A stretch of DNA of 64,000 bases from Gilvibacter sp. SZ-19 (GCF_002163875.1 NZ_CP019333.1:688864-752863), one strand, 5' to 3'. Shown: positions 17,403-26,529, counted from the first letter of the stretch. Numbers and translations are program-made. Notes: generated by a model not told the origin, from the sequence alone.

Positions 17403-18530
17403 TCACAGTTTATTGAATCTAATACCTACAGCAAATTCTACAGCTTCGGCCTTGGCTCCATGAGCCTTGACCGTCACGCCTGCAAAGACACGGTCATTCT
17501 TACCGAAGTACCTTTTTAAACCTAATCGGTTGTATAATTGTCCCTCGAAATCAAAAGGATAATACACATAATACCCTAGCTGTGAAACAAAGGCAACTTT
17601 ATTGAAGCGCAGTTCATGCCCGATAAAGATTCCCACCCTTTTCCAGTCCTCGTCTCCACTAAAGTTCTCTTCTGGAAAAGCCACGGAGCGGTAATAGATC
17701 AACTCCTTTAAAAACTCAGCAAAAAACACATCCACTCCTGCTTGTAAAGTAGACTTGCGATTGATCCGCTTATCTGCAAAAGCAGAAACTACGTAAAAAG
17801 GGAATTGTCCTTGCCCAACAACATCACTCTCATTCACCCCTCCACGCAAGACCAGATTGAAATGAATAGGCTCAGAGTACGGGGTCTTACCTTCAAAAGG
17901 CACATAGTCGGGAAAATCCTGATAATCGAACTGATAATTCAGTCCCGCACTAAAAGCAAAGGTGTTTGTACTATTGTTAGGCGCTCTTAAATTAGCATTG
18001 GAATAATGAATAACAGTAAATCCGGCTTGGAAACCTAGGCCTTTCCAAAAGCGCTCTTTAACGTAATCGAACTTGAGCATGGTAGTGCTCAACAAATGCG
18101 TTCCGAAGGCGTTGTTGAGAAAGTTCTCGTTGCGGTCATAGGGATTACTCGCATAGGCTATACCTTGGCCTATCCGCAGCACTAGTGACCTTTTTAAAAA
18201 GTAGAAATTGAAATGTCCATAAAGGCCGTAGTTTTCACCGAGCGATTCATTCTTAAAATTCTGATAGGTAAAAGTAAATCCCCAATCCGGATAGTTGTAA
18301 CGCCTTTCCCACGCATTGAAACCGTAAGTTTTTCTATTGTAGCTCAGCACAAATCCTTCGGGATGGTCGGTTATCAGATGACTCAAGTCCGGATTATGCT
18401 CCATTATGGTTCCGTAGAAATAGTCGAACTGCAATGAAAAAGGCTTTTGCTCTGGCTGCTCTTGAGCGCAAACCACAGTTGTACCGCACAACACGAGGAA
18501 AAAGAATTGATAGAGCGGGCGGAGGTTCAT
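17403..18530 (-). CDS. PagL-like acyloxyacyl hydrolase / outer-membrane lipid A 3-O-deacylase-related protein (copy 1)
   Basis: The protein has 375 residues with a signal peptide (about 1-22) and is predicted to form an outer-membrane beta barrel, judging from alternating aromatic strands and a terminal GIRF. The segment HYSNANLRAPNNSTN contains the His-x-Ser-Asn pattern of the PagL active site. This suggests deacylation of lipid A or related lipids. At 375 residues it is about twice the length of classical PagL, so extra strands or a different substrate are likely. It precedes a DUF2807 lipoprotein gene by 1 nt. Confidence 0.7.
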   Translation of the reverse strand: MNLRPLYQFFFLVLCGTTVVCAQEQPEQKPFSLQFDYFYGTIMEHNPDLSHLITDHPEGFVLSYNRKTYGFNAWERRYNYPDWGFTFTYQNFKNESLGENYGLYGHFNFYFLKRSLVLRIGQGIAYASNPYDRNENFLNNAFGTHLLSTTMLKFDYVKERFWKGLGFQAGFTVIHYSNANLRAPNNSTNTFAFSAGLNYQFDYQDFPDYVPFEGKTPYSEPIHFNLVLRGGVNESDVVGQGQFPFYVVSAFADKRINRKSTLQAGVDVFFAEFLKELIYYRSVAFPEENFSGDEDWKRVGIFIGHELRFNKVAFVSQLGYYVYYPFDFEGQLYNRLGLKRYFGKNDRVFAGVTVKAHGAKAEAVEFAVGIRFNKL

Positions 18531-18562
18531 ATGCTATCTACGAAAAATTAGGTGCGCTGGTT

Positions 18563-19318
18563 TTAATCTTCAAAGAGTAATCTGCCCGTAAAAAGTTCTT
18601 CTACCGCTACGGTTGGTGGTCTATTGACAGAAATTACATCTCCTGTTCCTCGTATCTCTCCGGTTATGGATTGCTGCGGATTGACTATCATCTTGTTGGC
18701 ACTAACTTGAACGATCTGTACATTTTGGACTACAAGTTCACGTGCTTCTAGACGCGGTTGCTCGTCAGAAAAGATAAAAGATGCACTTTGAACTTGCCCA
18801 GAAAGGTAGAACACACTGATCCCGTTAGCCACTATGCGTAGCGTGTTGGAATTGACCTGCAAAAAGAAATCTCCACTCTTTTTCCCAGAACTACCTTCGC
18901 CGGCAGTATTACTCAGTAGTAAAAGCTGTGGATAATTCAATACACCATCACTGCGCACCTCAAAACGTGAGCTATTGCGAATCTCAATTATATTAGGAGC
19001 TTCAACATAGACCGTGGTCAATCCGTATTCCCTAAAGAAATTACAGGCGTTATCGTTTTTCACGACCAAAAGCTCACCTTGCTTTTCAACACTAATATCG
19101 TCGATCAAAAACTCGCCGCTTTCTAGCACAACATTATACGCAGGAGCTTCGCGAATTACCAGACGCACACCATCTTCTATGCGGATGCGTGAAAAGTCAG
19201 TAATTTCAAATTCCTTGCTCACCAGATCACCCGCAACTTGCAAACAATCGGGTGCATTACTGCTGCTACATCCGTAGAGCAAAAGCGAAGAAACTATTAG
19301 AAGTACTACTTTTTTCAT
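18563..19318 (-). CDS. DUF2807 lipoprotein (copy 2)
   Basis: The product has 251 residues with a lipobox LYGC (Cys17) and a DUF2807 beta-helix-like domain. It shares the C-terminal block (NPQQSITGEIRGTGDVISVNRP) and a conserved N-terminal Cys (PDCLQ versus LDCFQ) with copy 1. Copy 2 carries a serine/glycine-rich insertion (GEGSSGKKSG) in the middle. It begins 1 nt downstream of PagL-like copy 2, so gene order is PagL2-DUF2807_2-PagL1-DUF2807_1, a duplicated two-gene unit. Confidence 0.82.
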   Translation of the reverse strand: MKKVVLLIVSSLLLYGCSSSNAPDCLQVAGDLVSKEFEITDFSRIRIEDGVRLVIREAPAYNVVLESGEFLIDDISVEKQGELLVVKNDNACNFFREYGLTTVYVEAPNIIEIRNSSRFEVRSDGVLNYPQLLLLSNTAGEGSSGKKSGDFFLQVNSNTLRIVANGISVFYLSGQVQSASFIFSDEQPRLEARELVVQNVQIVQVSANKMIVNPQQSITGEIRGTGDVISVNRPPTVAVEELFTGRLLFED

Positions 19319-19319
19319 C

Positions 19320-20420
19320 TTAATTGAATCGATACCCTATTCCAAAAGCGAGTGCTTCTGCTTTGGCCCCGTGGAGCTTAAGTGCTAGAGATCCGTATAA
19401 TTTTTTATTAATGCTGTGTTTGAGTCCAACCCGCTGATAAAAACGACCTTCAAAGTCATAGGGATAATACAAGTAATAACCCACATGGGTCAGCAACGCA
19501 AGTTTTCCAAAATGCAGTTCGTGACCCAAAAAGATTCCAGCTCGTTTCCAATCTTCATCGCCTTGCGTGTCCTCTCTGGGAAATGCAATTGCTCTATAGG
19601 AAATCTCTTCCTTTAAAAATCGTGACAGGAAAAAATCAAACCCTCCCAGAATAGTACTTCGACGATTCAGACGTTTGTCTGCAAAAGCAGAAAATACTAA
19701 AAACGGATGCTGCCCCAAACCGACATAATCACTTTCATTCAATCCAAAACGAAGCGCGGCATTGAAGTGCCAGGGTTCTGTGTAGTTGTTATCTACCTCT
19801 TCATCCAGATAGGTCAAAGTCTGGGTATAATCTAGGTCATAGCTCAATCCCAAATGTACTGCCAAGGTATTGGTACTGGTGTTCGGAGCTCTGAAATTCG
19901 CATTGGAATAATGCACTAAGGAACCTCCCAAATGCAATCCGAAGCCCTTATACAAACGCGGCAATACCAAATCGGTTTGTACAAAGGTCGAGCTCAATAA
20001 GCGAGAACCATAAGCATTGTTCTTAAAATTGGTTTCCAGATCGTACGGATTGGTCGCATAAGCTAATCCCTGACCGATCTTGAAGCGGAACAAACGCTTA
20101 ATAAAGTAAAAGGAATAATGGGCATAAAGTCCATAGGTCTGCCCAAGGGCAGGCTCCTTTGGGTCTTGATAAATAAAGGAGAATCCAAAATCTGGATAAT
20201 TGTATAGGCCTTGCCATTCTTGCTGCCCAAAGCTACGTCGGTTGTAGCTCAATATGATTCCTTCCGGATGTCCGGTGATCAGGTGTGCAACATCTTTGTT
20301 ATGCGCTACAATACTGCCGTAGAAATAATTGGCTTCAATGAATTCAGACTGTGCCGTTGTTTGCTGCCCCAATAGCGCGAGTGGCAAACAAGAGATCAAG
20401 ACGGCAAGCCAGTTCTTCAT
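19320..20420 (-). CDS. PagL-like acyloxyacyl hydrolase-related outer-membrane protein (copy 2)
   Basis: The product has 366 residues. The start at 20420 begins a good signal peptide (MKNWLAVLISCLPLALLGQ) and is preferred over an ATG six codons upstream. It contains HYSNANFRAPNTSTN (PagL-type His/Ser) and shares long blocks with copy 1, such as HLITGHPEGIILSYNRRSFG, DEDWKRAGIFLGHEL, YYLYYPYDFEGRFYQR and KLHGAKAEA. It is therefore a tandem paralogue in the same outer-membrane family. Confidence 0.7.
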   Translation of the reverse strand: MKNWLAVLISCLPLALLGQQTTAQSEFIEANYFYGSIVAHNKDVAHLITGHPEGIILSYNRRSFGQQEWQGLYNYPDFGFSFIYQDPKEPALGQTYGLYAHYSFYFIKRLFRFKIGQGLAYATNPYDLETNFKNNAYGSRLLSSTFVQTDLVLPRLYKGFGLHLGGSLVHYSNANFRAPNTSTNTLAVHLGLSYDLDYTQTLTYLDEEVDNNYTEPWHFNAALRFGLNESDYVGLGQHPFLVFSAFADKRLNRRSTILGGFDFFLSRFLKEEISYRAIAFPREDTQGDEDWKRAGIFLGHELHFGKLALLTHVGYYLYYPYDFEGRFYQRVGLKHSINKKLYGSLALKLHGAKAEALAFGIGYRFN

Positions 20421-20450
20421 GGGCTTAAAAATAACCAAATTCCTTACAGA

Positions 20451-21398
20451 TTAAAAAGGGAGTTCGTTAAGATCGACATTCCCACCAGAGAGTACAATAC
20501 CAACACGCTTCCCTGCAAAGAGTTCTGGCTGCTTCAAGACTGCAGCAAAGGGCACAGCACATGAGGGCTCAATTATGATCTTCATTCGTTCCCAAATAAG
20601 CCGCATAGCCGTAACGATCTCGTCTTCCTCTACTCTAATAATGTCTTCTACCAACTGCTGAATTATAGGAAAATTATTATCTCCCAATTGGGTTCTCAGA
20701 CCGTCGGCCACCGTATTGGTGGATTCGTTGGTCTCAATTTTACCGCTCCTAAGCGATCGATAGGCATCATCTGCTTCCATTGGTTCTCCCGCATATACCT
20801 TACAACTGTTACCGTAGTAATGTGCAGCCAGCGCAGTACCTGCCAGTAGCCCTCCACCGCCAACAGGAGTGAGCACCACCTCTAATTCAGGATGATCTTC
20901 TAGCAATTCAATGGCTGCCGTGCCTTGCCCAAGTATTACGGGTATGTCGTTAGAAGGATGTAAAAAGGTTGCACCTGTTTCGCCTTGGATTTTTGAGGCC
21001 ATTGCTTCTCGAGCCTCTAAGGTAGGTTCAGAGACGGTTACCTTTCCGCCATAACCTATTACAGCCGTCTTTTTTACCTGTGGTGCCGAACTAGGCATTA
21101 CTATATAGGCAGGCACCCCTAACTCTGCGGCGGCTAATGCCACTGCTTGCGCAAAATTTCCGGAGGAATGGGTGACAACTCCTTTAGCTCTTTGCTGGGC
21201 AGATAACTGTGCTATAGCGTTAATAGCTCCGCGCATTTTAAAGGCTCCCATGCGTTGAAAGTTCTCGCATTTAAAATAGAGCTCGGCCTCGCTCAAGGCA
21301 TTGAGCAAGCGCGATTGTAATACTGGCGTTCTGTGAACCATAGGCCCAACAGTAGCCATGGCCTTTTGGACCTGTCCTTTGGATGGAATTGTTTTCAC
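20451..21398 (-). CDS. Serine racemase / threonine-serine dehydratase family PLP enzyme
   Basis: This 315-residue fold-type II PLP enzyme has the PLP lysine in FQRMGAFKMRGA, SSGNFAQAVA (SSGNHAQ in most relatives) and the phosphate-binding GGGGLLAG. The absence of a C-terminal ACT regulatory domain points to serine racemase or a catabolic threonine/serine dehydratase rather than IlvA. The GTG start at 21398 is chosen because the family N-terminus (ending MVHRTPVLQS) needs these residues. It follows cysH by 23 nt. Confidence 0.85.
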   Translation of the reverse strand: MKTIPSKGQVQKAMATVGPMVHRTPVLQSRLLNALSEAELYFKCENFQRMGAFKMRGAINAIAQLSAQQRAKGVVTHSSGNFAQAVALAAAELGVPAYIVMPSSAPQVKKTAVIGYGGKVTVSEPTLEAREAMASKIQGETGATFLHPSNDIPVILGQGTAAIELLEDHPELEVVLTPVGGGGLLAGTALAAHYYGNSCKVYAGEPMEADDAYRSLRSGKIETNESTNTVADGLRTQLGDNNFPIIQQLVEDIIRVEEDEIVTAMRLIWERMKIIIEPSCAVPFAAVLKQPELFAGKRVGIVLSGGNVDLNELPF

Positions 21399-21421
21399 TC
21401 CCTAAAAATACAACAGCAGTT

Positions 21422-22054
21422 CTAATTCGAAAAGTGGATACCGCATTCTCTTTTAGACAATGCTTTTATAGGATCGTAATAAAGCTCATTGAGAACTAAA
21501 CCATGCCTTTGCGCATAGGCCTCGAGTTGCGAGTCGGAAAAATGGAAAAATGGACTCACTTTCAGTATTCCCTGCGGACTCAGACTCAGAACATCCAATT
21601 GATCTCTGAAAGCCGTCTGCCCTTTGCGAATATTAGTAAACCACAGATCTGGTTGAATTGCCCTAAAAGCAGCTTCTATAGGATCTAACTTAAGGACCTG
21701 GGTTAATTTCTGGTGATTCGGATTGTCCAGACCAGGTGTACCCCATAGATACTCGCTGTGCCCCCGGGTATATTTAGGGATACAAACACTGAGGTCTAGT
21801 TTATATTTCTCGCATAGCAAGGAACTGTGCTCATAGGTCTGCATTGTATTATATCCGGTATCACACCAGAGGACCTTTATCTGCGGATTCTGTGCCGTTA
21901 CTGCTTGTATTAAAACCTCCGAGTATTTTCCAAAACTAGTTGTTAGCACTGGATTCGAACTTAGCTCTAGTACAAATCTTATGATCTCTATTGGAGATTC
22001 ATTCAAAAGATTCTTGTTGAACAGCGACAGCTTCTCAGGAGGTATAAGACTCAT
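21422..22054 (-). CDS. cysH: Phosphoadenylyl-sulfate reductase family protein
   Basis: This 210-residue enzyme of the PAPS/APS reductase family has VLTTSFGKYSEV (nucleotide loop), RKGQTAFRD (family arginines) and the C-terminal ECGIH with the catalytic Cys. The Cys-Cys pairs that bind the [4Fe-4S] cluster in assimilatory APS reductases are not seen, so use of PAPS with thioredoxin is more likely. It reduces activated sulfate to sulfite for cysteine and methionine synthesis, in keeping with the methionine operon just upstream. Confidence 0.88.
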   Translation of the reverse strand: MSLIPPEKLSLFNKNLLNESPIEIIRFVLELSSNPVLTTSFGKYSEVLIQAVTAQNPQIKVLWCDTGYNTMQTYEHSSLLCEKYKLDLSVCIPKYTRGHSEYLWGTPGLDNPNHQKLTQVLKLDPIEAAFRAIQPDLWFTNIRKGQTAFRDQLDVLSLSPQGILKVSPFFHFSDSQLEAYAQRHGLVLNELYYDPIKALSKRECGIHFSN

Positions 22055-22088
22055 AAATATAATTATCCTATCGGATTAGTAGAGTTTA

Positions 22089-22096
22089 CAAAAGTA
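22089..22096 (-). promoter_or_regulatory. -7 box of cysH
   Basis: TACTTTTG on the minus strand (22096-22089) is an exact match to TAnnTTTG, 35 nt upstream of the cysH ATG. Between it and the gene lies ATCC-N4-GGAT-like dyad sequence (about 22070-22080), a possible but unproven repressor site for the Rrf2 protein encoded next door. Confidence 0.45.
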
Positions 22097-22125
22097 AAAG
22101 CTTTTTCTTAATAAAAAAATCAATC

Positions 22126-22542
22126 TTATTCTTCGGTGATTAGATCGGCCAGGGTTGTATTTTCTAAAATGGAAAGGGTATTATCTCTAACCTGAATCAT
22201 AAGACGATGCACACTACAAGCGTCTTCATCTGGACAATCGTCGCATTTTTCATAAAAATTCAAGCTAACACAGGGGACCATGGCAATAGGTCCTTCCAAA
22301 ATGCGATAAACATTGGCAATACGAATCTCACTGGCATCTTTAAGTAAATAATATCCGCCGCCTTTCCCCTTTTTGGAACTCAAAAATCCCGCCTTGCGTA
22401 GGGTGAGCAAAATACTTTCTAAGAATTTCTGGGAGATATTCTCGGATTCGGAGATCACAGAGATCTGTACAGGACTGTCGTCCTGCCACTTAGCCAAAAA
22501 AGCAAGGGCTTTTAATCCGTATTTGGTTTTCCTAGAGAGCAT
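22126..22542 (-). CDS. Rrf2-family transcriptional regulator
   Basis: The product has 138 residues: an N-terminal winged helix (LSRKTKYGLKALAFLAKW ... KKGKGGGYYL) and four cysteines in CVSLNFYEKCDDCPDEDAC at about 93-111. These could bind an Fe-S cluster, as in IscR/NsrR-type members, or sense sulfur metabolites, as in CymR-like members. Its position between osmC and cysH in the sulfur/methionine cluster suggests control of sulfur assimilation. It is probably transcribed with the upstream metY operon. Confidence 0.92.
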   Translation of the reverse strand: MLSRKTKYGLKALAFLAKWQDDSPVQISVISESENISQKFLESILLTLRKAGFLSSKKGKGGGYYLLKDASEIRIANVYRILEGPIAMVPCVSLNFYEKCDDCPDEDACSVHRLMIQVRDNTLSILENTTLADLITEE

Positions 22543-22564
22543 GATCTACTCTCAAAGGTAATTT

Positions 22565-22996
22565 TTATTCTTGAATTAATTGCCCATTGACCATTACACT
22601 GTAGGTCACCGGGACCTGAGGCTCAAAGGTCAAAGAGACCGAACAGTATTTGGTGAAGCTCAAGTCTGCGGCGCGCAAAGCCTTGGCCGGATCTATCTCA
22701 CCTTCGAGTTTTATGATCACTTCCACAGCTTTAAAGGGCTTAGCGCCTTCAACCTCGTGACGCGTACCATTCACCTCCATGGAATAATCCTCAATGCGTT
22801 GGCGTTGTTTCTTGAGTATTGCAACCACATCAATAGCGCTACAGGCTCCAATGCCCATTAGTAATAATTCCATAGGACTTGCTCCCGTGGCGTTGGCTTC
22901 TGAGGTATTGTCAATAGGAATTGCCACTCCTGTTTTTCCTGTACCGTGAAATAGATATTCGTCGTTTTTGCGCTGAAGGCGTACTTGCATTTTCAT
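22565..22996 (-). CDS. OsmC/Ohr-family protein
   Basis: This 143-residue OsmC-fold protein has two family cysteines, in GIGACSAID (about 52) and KYCSVSLTF (about 117), that form the peroxidase site in OsmC/Ohr proteins. It would act as a thiol-dependent reductase of organic hydroperoxides in the cytoplasm. It sits between the homoserine dehydrogenase and Rrf2 genes with gaps of about 20 nt, so it appears to be part of the methionine/sulfur operon. Confidence 0.9.
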   Translation of the reverse strand: MKMQVRLQRKNDEYLFHGTGKTGVAIPIDNTSEANATGASPMELLLMGIGACSAIDVVAILKKQRQRIEDYSMEVNGTRHEVEGAKPFKAVEVIIKLEGEIDPAKALRAADLSFTKYCSVSLTFEPQVPVTYSVMVNGQLIQE

Positions 22997-23017
22997 AGTT
23001 GTTGTAAAACCGCAAAG

Positions 23018-24175
23018 TTAAGCAGAAACTCTTTCGCTAATGCGCAAAATATCGCCAAAGACTCCGCGTGCGGTTACCTGTGGCCCCGCCCCTGCTCCTT
23101 GAATCACTATCGGATTAGACCCATAACTCTCTGTATATATCTCGAATATAGAATCACTTCCTTGTAACTGACCGAGCATACTATTCTTAGGCACCGCCTC
23201 TAACCGGACAAACATTTGTGCACCAAAATCGTCAGCAAGGTCTCCGTCTAAGGTGGCGACATAGCGCAACACCTCATCTTTATCACAGCAAGCGCGAACA
23301 CTTTCAAAATGAGCATCCAAAGCAGGAAGATCATCTAGAAAGGCAGTGGTAGGTAGTCCTCTTAAGGGTTCCGGGATCAGGTTTTCTACGGCTACTTCGT
23401 CAAACTCGCAATGTAAGGCGAGCTCTCTAGCCAAAATCAAAAGCTTCCGGGCCACATCGTTCCCACATAGATCTTCACGCGGATCTGGTTCGGTATAGCC
23501 TTTGGCAATAGCGGCCTCTAATACTTTGTGAAAAGCAATTTGCTCTGCGCTGAAACGATTGAAAATATAACTCAAGGAACCCGAGAAAACACCTCGGATC
23601 TGGGTAATGTTCTCACCAGAAAGATGCAGTAGTTTAATTGTATCTATTAGTGGTAACCCCGCACCTACATTGGTCTCATATAAATAATCCTGTTGCCTTT
23701 TGGCTAGCCTTTCTCGCAAATTTTCATAGAATTCCATGCCCAAAGTATTGGCTACTTTATTACTCGAGACCAAAGAGAATCCAGCTTCTATAAAAGGCAA
23801 ATAGTTCAACACAAAGCTTGGGCTTGCCGTATTATCTACCATTATGGTATTGTATAGTCCATGTCGATGTGCTCTTTCTATCAGCTGTGGAATTGTATAG
23901 GACTCGCCTTGCTCCTGCTTACGACTTCGCCAGTCCTTATCAAGGCCATCTTTATCGAATAATACAGTACTTGAATTGGCCACGGCTACCACTGCGAGGT
24001 CAATTCTGCGCCGTCTTTTAAGCTTTTCTCGCTCGGCGATCAATTGATCTATAAGTAGTCCACCAACTTGTCCGTGACCTATGATAAACAAATGAATCTG
24101 CTTGTTTCTGATCTTATCCAGATCGATCTTAGAAGTAGGAATTAAAATATTATCGGGGGCTTTTACTAAGCTCAT
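23018..24175 (-). CDS. hom: Homoserine dehydrogenase
   Basis: This 385-residue NAD(P)-dependent enzyme reduces aspartate semialdehyde to homoserine. The Rossmann motif GHGQVGG is near residue 32. GVFSGSLSYIFNRF and YTEPDPREDLCGNDVARKLLIL are homoserine dehydrogenase signatures like those in the C-terminal half of ThrA/MetL. No aspartokinase domain is attached. The start at 24175 is preferred, as the three upstream codons overlap metX further. It overlaps the metX 3' end by 26 nt, so homoserine supply is coupled to its acetylation. Confidence 0.92.
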   Translation of the reverse strand: MSLVKAPDNILIPTSKIDLDKIRNKQIHLFIIGHGQVGGLLIDQLIAEREKLKRRRRIDLAVVAVANSSTVLFDKDGLDKDWRSRKQEQGESYTIPQLIERAHRHGLYNTIMVDNTASPSFVLNYLPFIEAGFSLVSSNKVANTLGMEFYENLRERLAKRQQDYLYETNVGAGLPLIDTIKLLHLSGENITQIRGVFSGSLSYIFNRFSAEQIAFHKVLEAAIAKGYTEPDPREDLCGNDVARKLLILARELALHCEFDEVAVENLIPEPLRGLPTTAFLDDLPALDAHFESVRACCDKDEVLRYVATLDGDLADDFGAQMFVRLEAVPKNSMLGQLQGSDSIFEIYTESYGSNPIVIQGAGAGPQVTARGVFGDILRISERVSA

Positions 24176-25151
24176 AACTATCATTTTTTAAGGTGGTCCC
24201 GGCAAAGACCGATGCAATAAAGCTGCCGAGTTGTTCTTGTTCGATCAGAAAAGCGTCGTGCCCTTGTGTGGAGATCAAACGGTGGTGATGTACTTGCACT
24301 CCCAAAGCTCTTGCAAGTGAAGCGGTTTGTTCAATATCTGTTTCGCTGTAGAGCAGGTCGTCTTGAATCCCTATTAAATGTAACTCTCCTTTAAAGGCGC
24401 GCATGACCATTTCTATACTGCGATCATTGTTCGTACAATCGTGGGTGGTCAACAACCAATTCATGAATTTGTAGGCCTTGAGTGTAAAGCGATCCTTTAG
24501 GGAATTCCCATGGAAATGCAACCAATCATAAACGGACGCTGCAGCTTTTAGGCTGTCATCACTGCCAAATTTCACAGCAAACGCATTCGGGTTCCGATAA
24601 AAGGTCATGGCGTGTACTCGGGCGTCGAACAAAGGTTCCTTTGAATTGGAAAGAATCCGATCTTGGACCATACCTTGTGCTACTACCCATGGGCTGGCTT
24701 TCCAATGAGCCGCAACAGGAATGAGATGCTTGCATAAGTCAGGGCGCAAGGCAACGAGCTGCCAAGCCAAACATCCTCCTAAGGAACCGCCAATTACTGC
24801 ATAGAGATCCTTTAGACCGAACTCATCCAGCGCAGCTAATACCCAAGAAGCAACATTCTTTAATCGGAAGGCATAAGGATTGTCCAACAGTTGTCCGTCA
24901 TATCCGTTCCCAGGCACATTAATAGCGAGAACAGTAAACTTCTTAGTATCTATTGTTTGATCGTCTCCTATGAGTCCGTTCCACCATCCTTGAGGACCAC
25001 AGACCGAAGAGTTTCCACTCAAGGCGTGTAATACAAGTACAACAGGTGCTGTGTGCAGCGCCGGGCCAAAAAGTTGGTAACTGACAAAATCAAAAGGCGC
25101 ATCCACTGCCGCAACATGCCGTTTTATAGAAATTTTCTGTAAATCTTTCAT
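24150..25151 (-). CDS. metX: Homoserine O-acetyltransferase
   Basis: This 333-residue alpha/beta-hydrolase-fold acyltransferase has HALSGNSSV (oxyanion region), GPQGWWNGLIG, the nucleophile elbow GGSLGGCLAWQL and a C-terminal catalytic His in STQGHDAFL. It activates homoserine as O-acetylhomoserine for the sulfhydrylase encoded upstream. The ATG at 25151 is preferred over a GTG one codon earlier. It is a little shorter than most MetX proteins. It acts in the SAM-riboswitch operon. Confidence 0.9.
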   Translation of the reverse strand: MKDLQKISIKRHVAAVDAPFDFVSYQLFGPALHTAPVVLVLHALSGNSSVCGPQGWWNGLIGDDQTIDTKKFTVLAINVPGNGYDGQLLDNPYAFRLKNVASWVLAALDEFGLKDLYAVIGGSLGGCLAWQLVALRPDLCKHLIPVAAHWKASPWVVAQGMVQDRILSNSKEPLFDARVHAMTFYRNPNAFAVKFGSDDSLKAAASVYDWLHFHGNSLKDRFTLKAYKFMNWLLTTHDCTNNDRSIEMVMRAFKGELHLIGIQDDLLYSETDIEQTASLARALGVQVHHHRLISTQGHDAFLIEQEQLGSFIASVFAGTTLKNDSYELSKSPR

Positions 25152-25163
25152 CACGCTTTAGTA

Positions 25164-25194
25164 AAGCTCCGACAGCTTTTTACCGCCGGAGCTT
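25164..25194 (-). other. Intercistronic stem-loop between metY and metX
   Basis: AAGCTCCG (25164-25171) and CGGAGCTT (25187-25194) form an 8-bp stem with a 15-nt loop in the 76-nt gap between metY and metX. There is no T tract, so it is probably an mRNA-processing or stability element or a partial terminator. Confidence 0.5.
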
Positions 25195-25227
25195 AGCTAA
25201 CATTAAACACTAATAATCCAAACACAA

Positions 25228-26529
25228 TTAGTTTGTAGCAACAGGCTGTGGGCTTTGTACCTTGGCAAAAGCCTGTTGCAGGTCGCCTATCAGATCGTCC
25301 ACATTTTCCAAGCCAACGGAGAGGCGGATCAGATCTTGGGTTACCCCTGTGGATTGCTGCTCGGCTTCAGAAAGTTGTTGATGCGTTGTGCTGGCCGGAT
25401 GGATGATCAAAGACTTGGTATCTCCAATATTGGCGAGTAAAGAGAATATTTGAGTCGCGTCTACTGCCTTTTTAGCAGCTTCATATCCGCCCTTTAACCC
25501 AAAGGTCACTATACCGCTTTGACCTTCCGGCAGGTACTTTTGGGCGAGTGGATAATAATCGCTCTCTTGCAAACCAGGATAGTTCACCCAAGCAACTTCT
25601 TCTTGACCTTGTAGCCATTTGGCAAGCGCTAAAGCATTGGACGAATGCTTCTTGATTCGAATCTCCAAGGTCTCCAGTCCTTGTAAGATCTGGAAGGCGT
25701 TGAACGGGCTCAAGGCTGCGCCGAAATCGCGAAGTCCTTCAATGCGAAGCTTGGCAATAAAGGAAGCCTCTTTAAGCACTTCTGCATAAACCAAACCGTG
25801 ATATCCGGGAGAGGGTTCTGTAAACTCTGGGAACTTACCATTGGTCCAATCAAAGGTACCGGCATCTACCACAACGCCACCTAAAGCGGTCCCGTTGCCG
25901 TTGATGTATTTGGTAAGCGAGTGGATTACAATGTTCGCTCCGTGGGCAATAGGGTTTAAAAGATAAGGCGTCGCTACGGTATTGTCTACAATTAGTGGAA
26001 CTTTAGCTGCTTTAGCTTGGGCTGCTATCTGTTCGATGTCTAGAACATCCAACTTTGGATTCCCCAAGGATTCTATAAAGATAGCTCGGGTATTTTCTTG
26101 AACCGCAGCGGTGAAACTATCGGGTTCAGCAGGGTCTACAAAGGTTGTGGTGATCCCTAAGCGCGGTAAGGTAACGTTCAGCAAATTGAAAGTCCCCCCG
26201 TAAAGGCTGTTGGAAGCAACAATGTGGTCACCAGCACGTAAAAGCGTTTGTAAAGTGGTGGCAATGGCCGCAGTGCCTGAGGCAGTGGTCACCGCAGCAA
26301 TTCCACCTTCTAGAGCAGCGAGTCGCTGTTCTAGTATATCGCAGGTTGGGTTATTGATTCGGGTGTAGATGTAACCGGTCTCACTCAAATTGAACAAGTT
26401 GGCTGCATGGTCACTGTTGTCAAAAACGTAACTGGTAGATTGATAAATAGGCACGGCTCTGGTTCCGCCGTGATTGGTTGTGTCATGACCGGCATGCAAG
26501 GCTGCGGTCGCAAATTTTGAGGTACTCAT
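25228..26529 (-). CDS. metY: O-acetylhomoserine sulfhydrylase (aminocarboxypropyltransferase)
   Basis: This 433-residue Cys/Met-metabolism PLP enzyme (fold type I) has the PLP lysine in HSLTKYINGNG, the cofactor stretch TTASGTAAI and the N-terminal FATAALHAGHDTT. It forms homocysteine from O-acetylhomoserine and sulfide. It is the first gene after the SAM-I riboswitch and is followed by metX and hom, a complete route from aspartate semialdehyde to homocysteine. Confidence 0.95.
   Translation of the reverse strand: MSTSKFATAALHAGHDTTNHGGTRAVPIYQSTSYVFDNSDHAANLFNLSETGYIYTRINNPTCDILEQRLAALEGGIAAVTTASGTAAIATTLQTLLRAGDHIVASNSLYGGTFNLLNVTLPRLGITTTFVDPAEPDSFTAAVQENTRAIFIESLGNPKLDVLDIEQIAAQAKAAKVPLIVDNTVATPYLLNPIAHGANIVIHSLTKYINGNGTALGGVVVDAGTFDWTNGKFPEFTEPSPGYHGLVYAEVLKEASFIAKLRIEGLRDFGAALSPFNAFQILQGLETLEIRIKKHSSNALALAKWLQGQEEVAWVNYPGLQESDYYPLAQKYLPEGQSGIVTFGLKGGYEAAKKAVDATQIFSLLANIGDTKSLIIHPASTTHQQLSEAEQQSTGVTQDLIRLSVGLENVDDLIGDLQQAFAKVQSPQPVATN

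Noticed and set aside
22068-22082. IscR- or CymR-type operator before cysH
   Set aside because: Only a short imperfect dyad (ATCC/GGAT) is visible. It does not fit known Rrf2-family consensus well enough to call.
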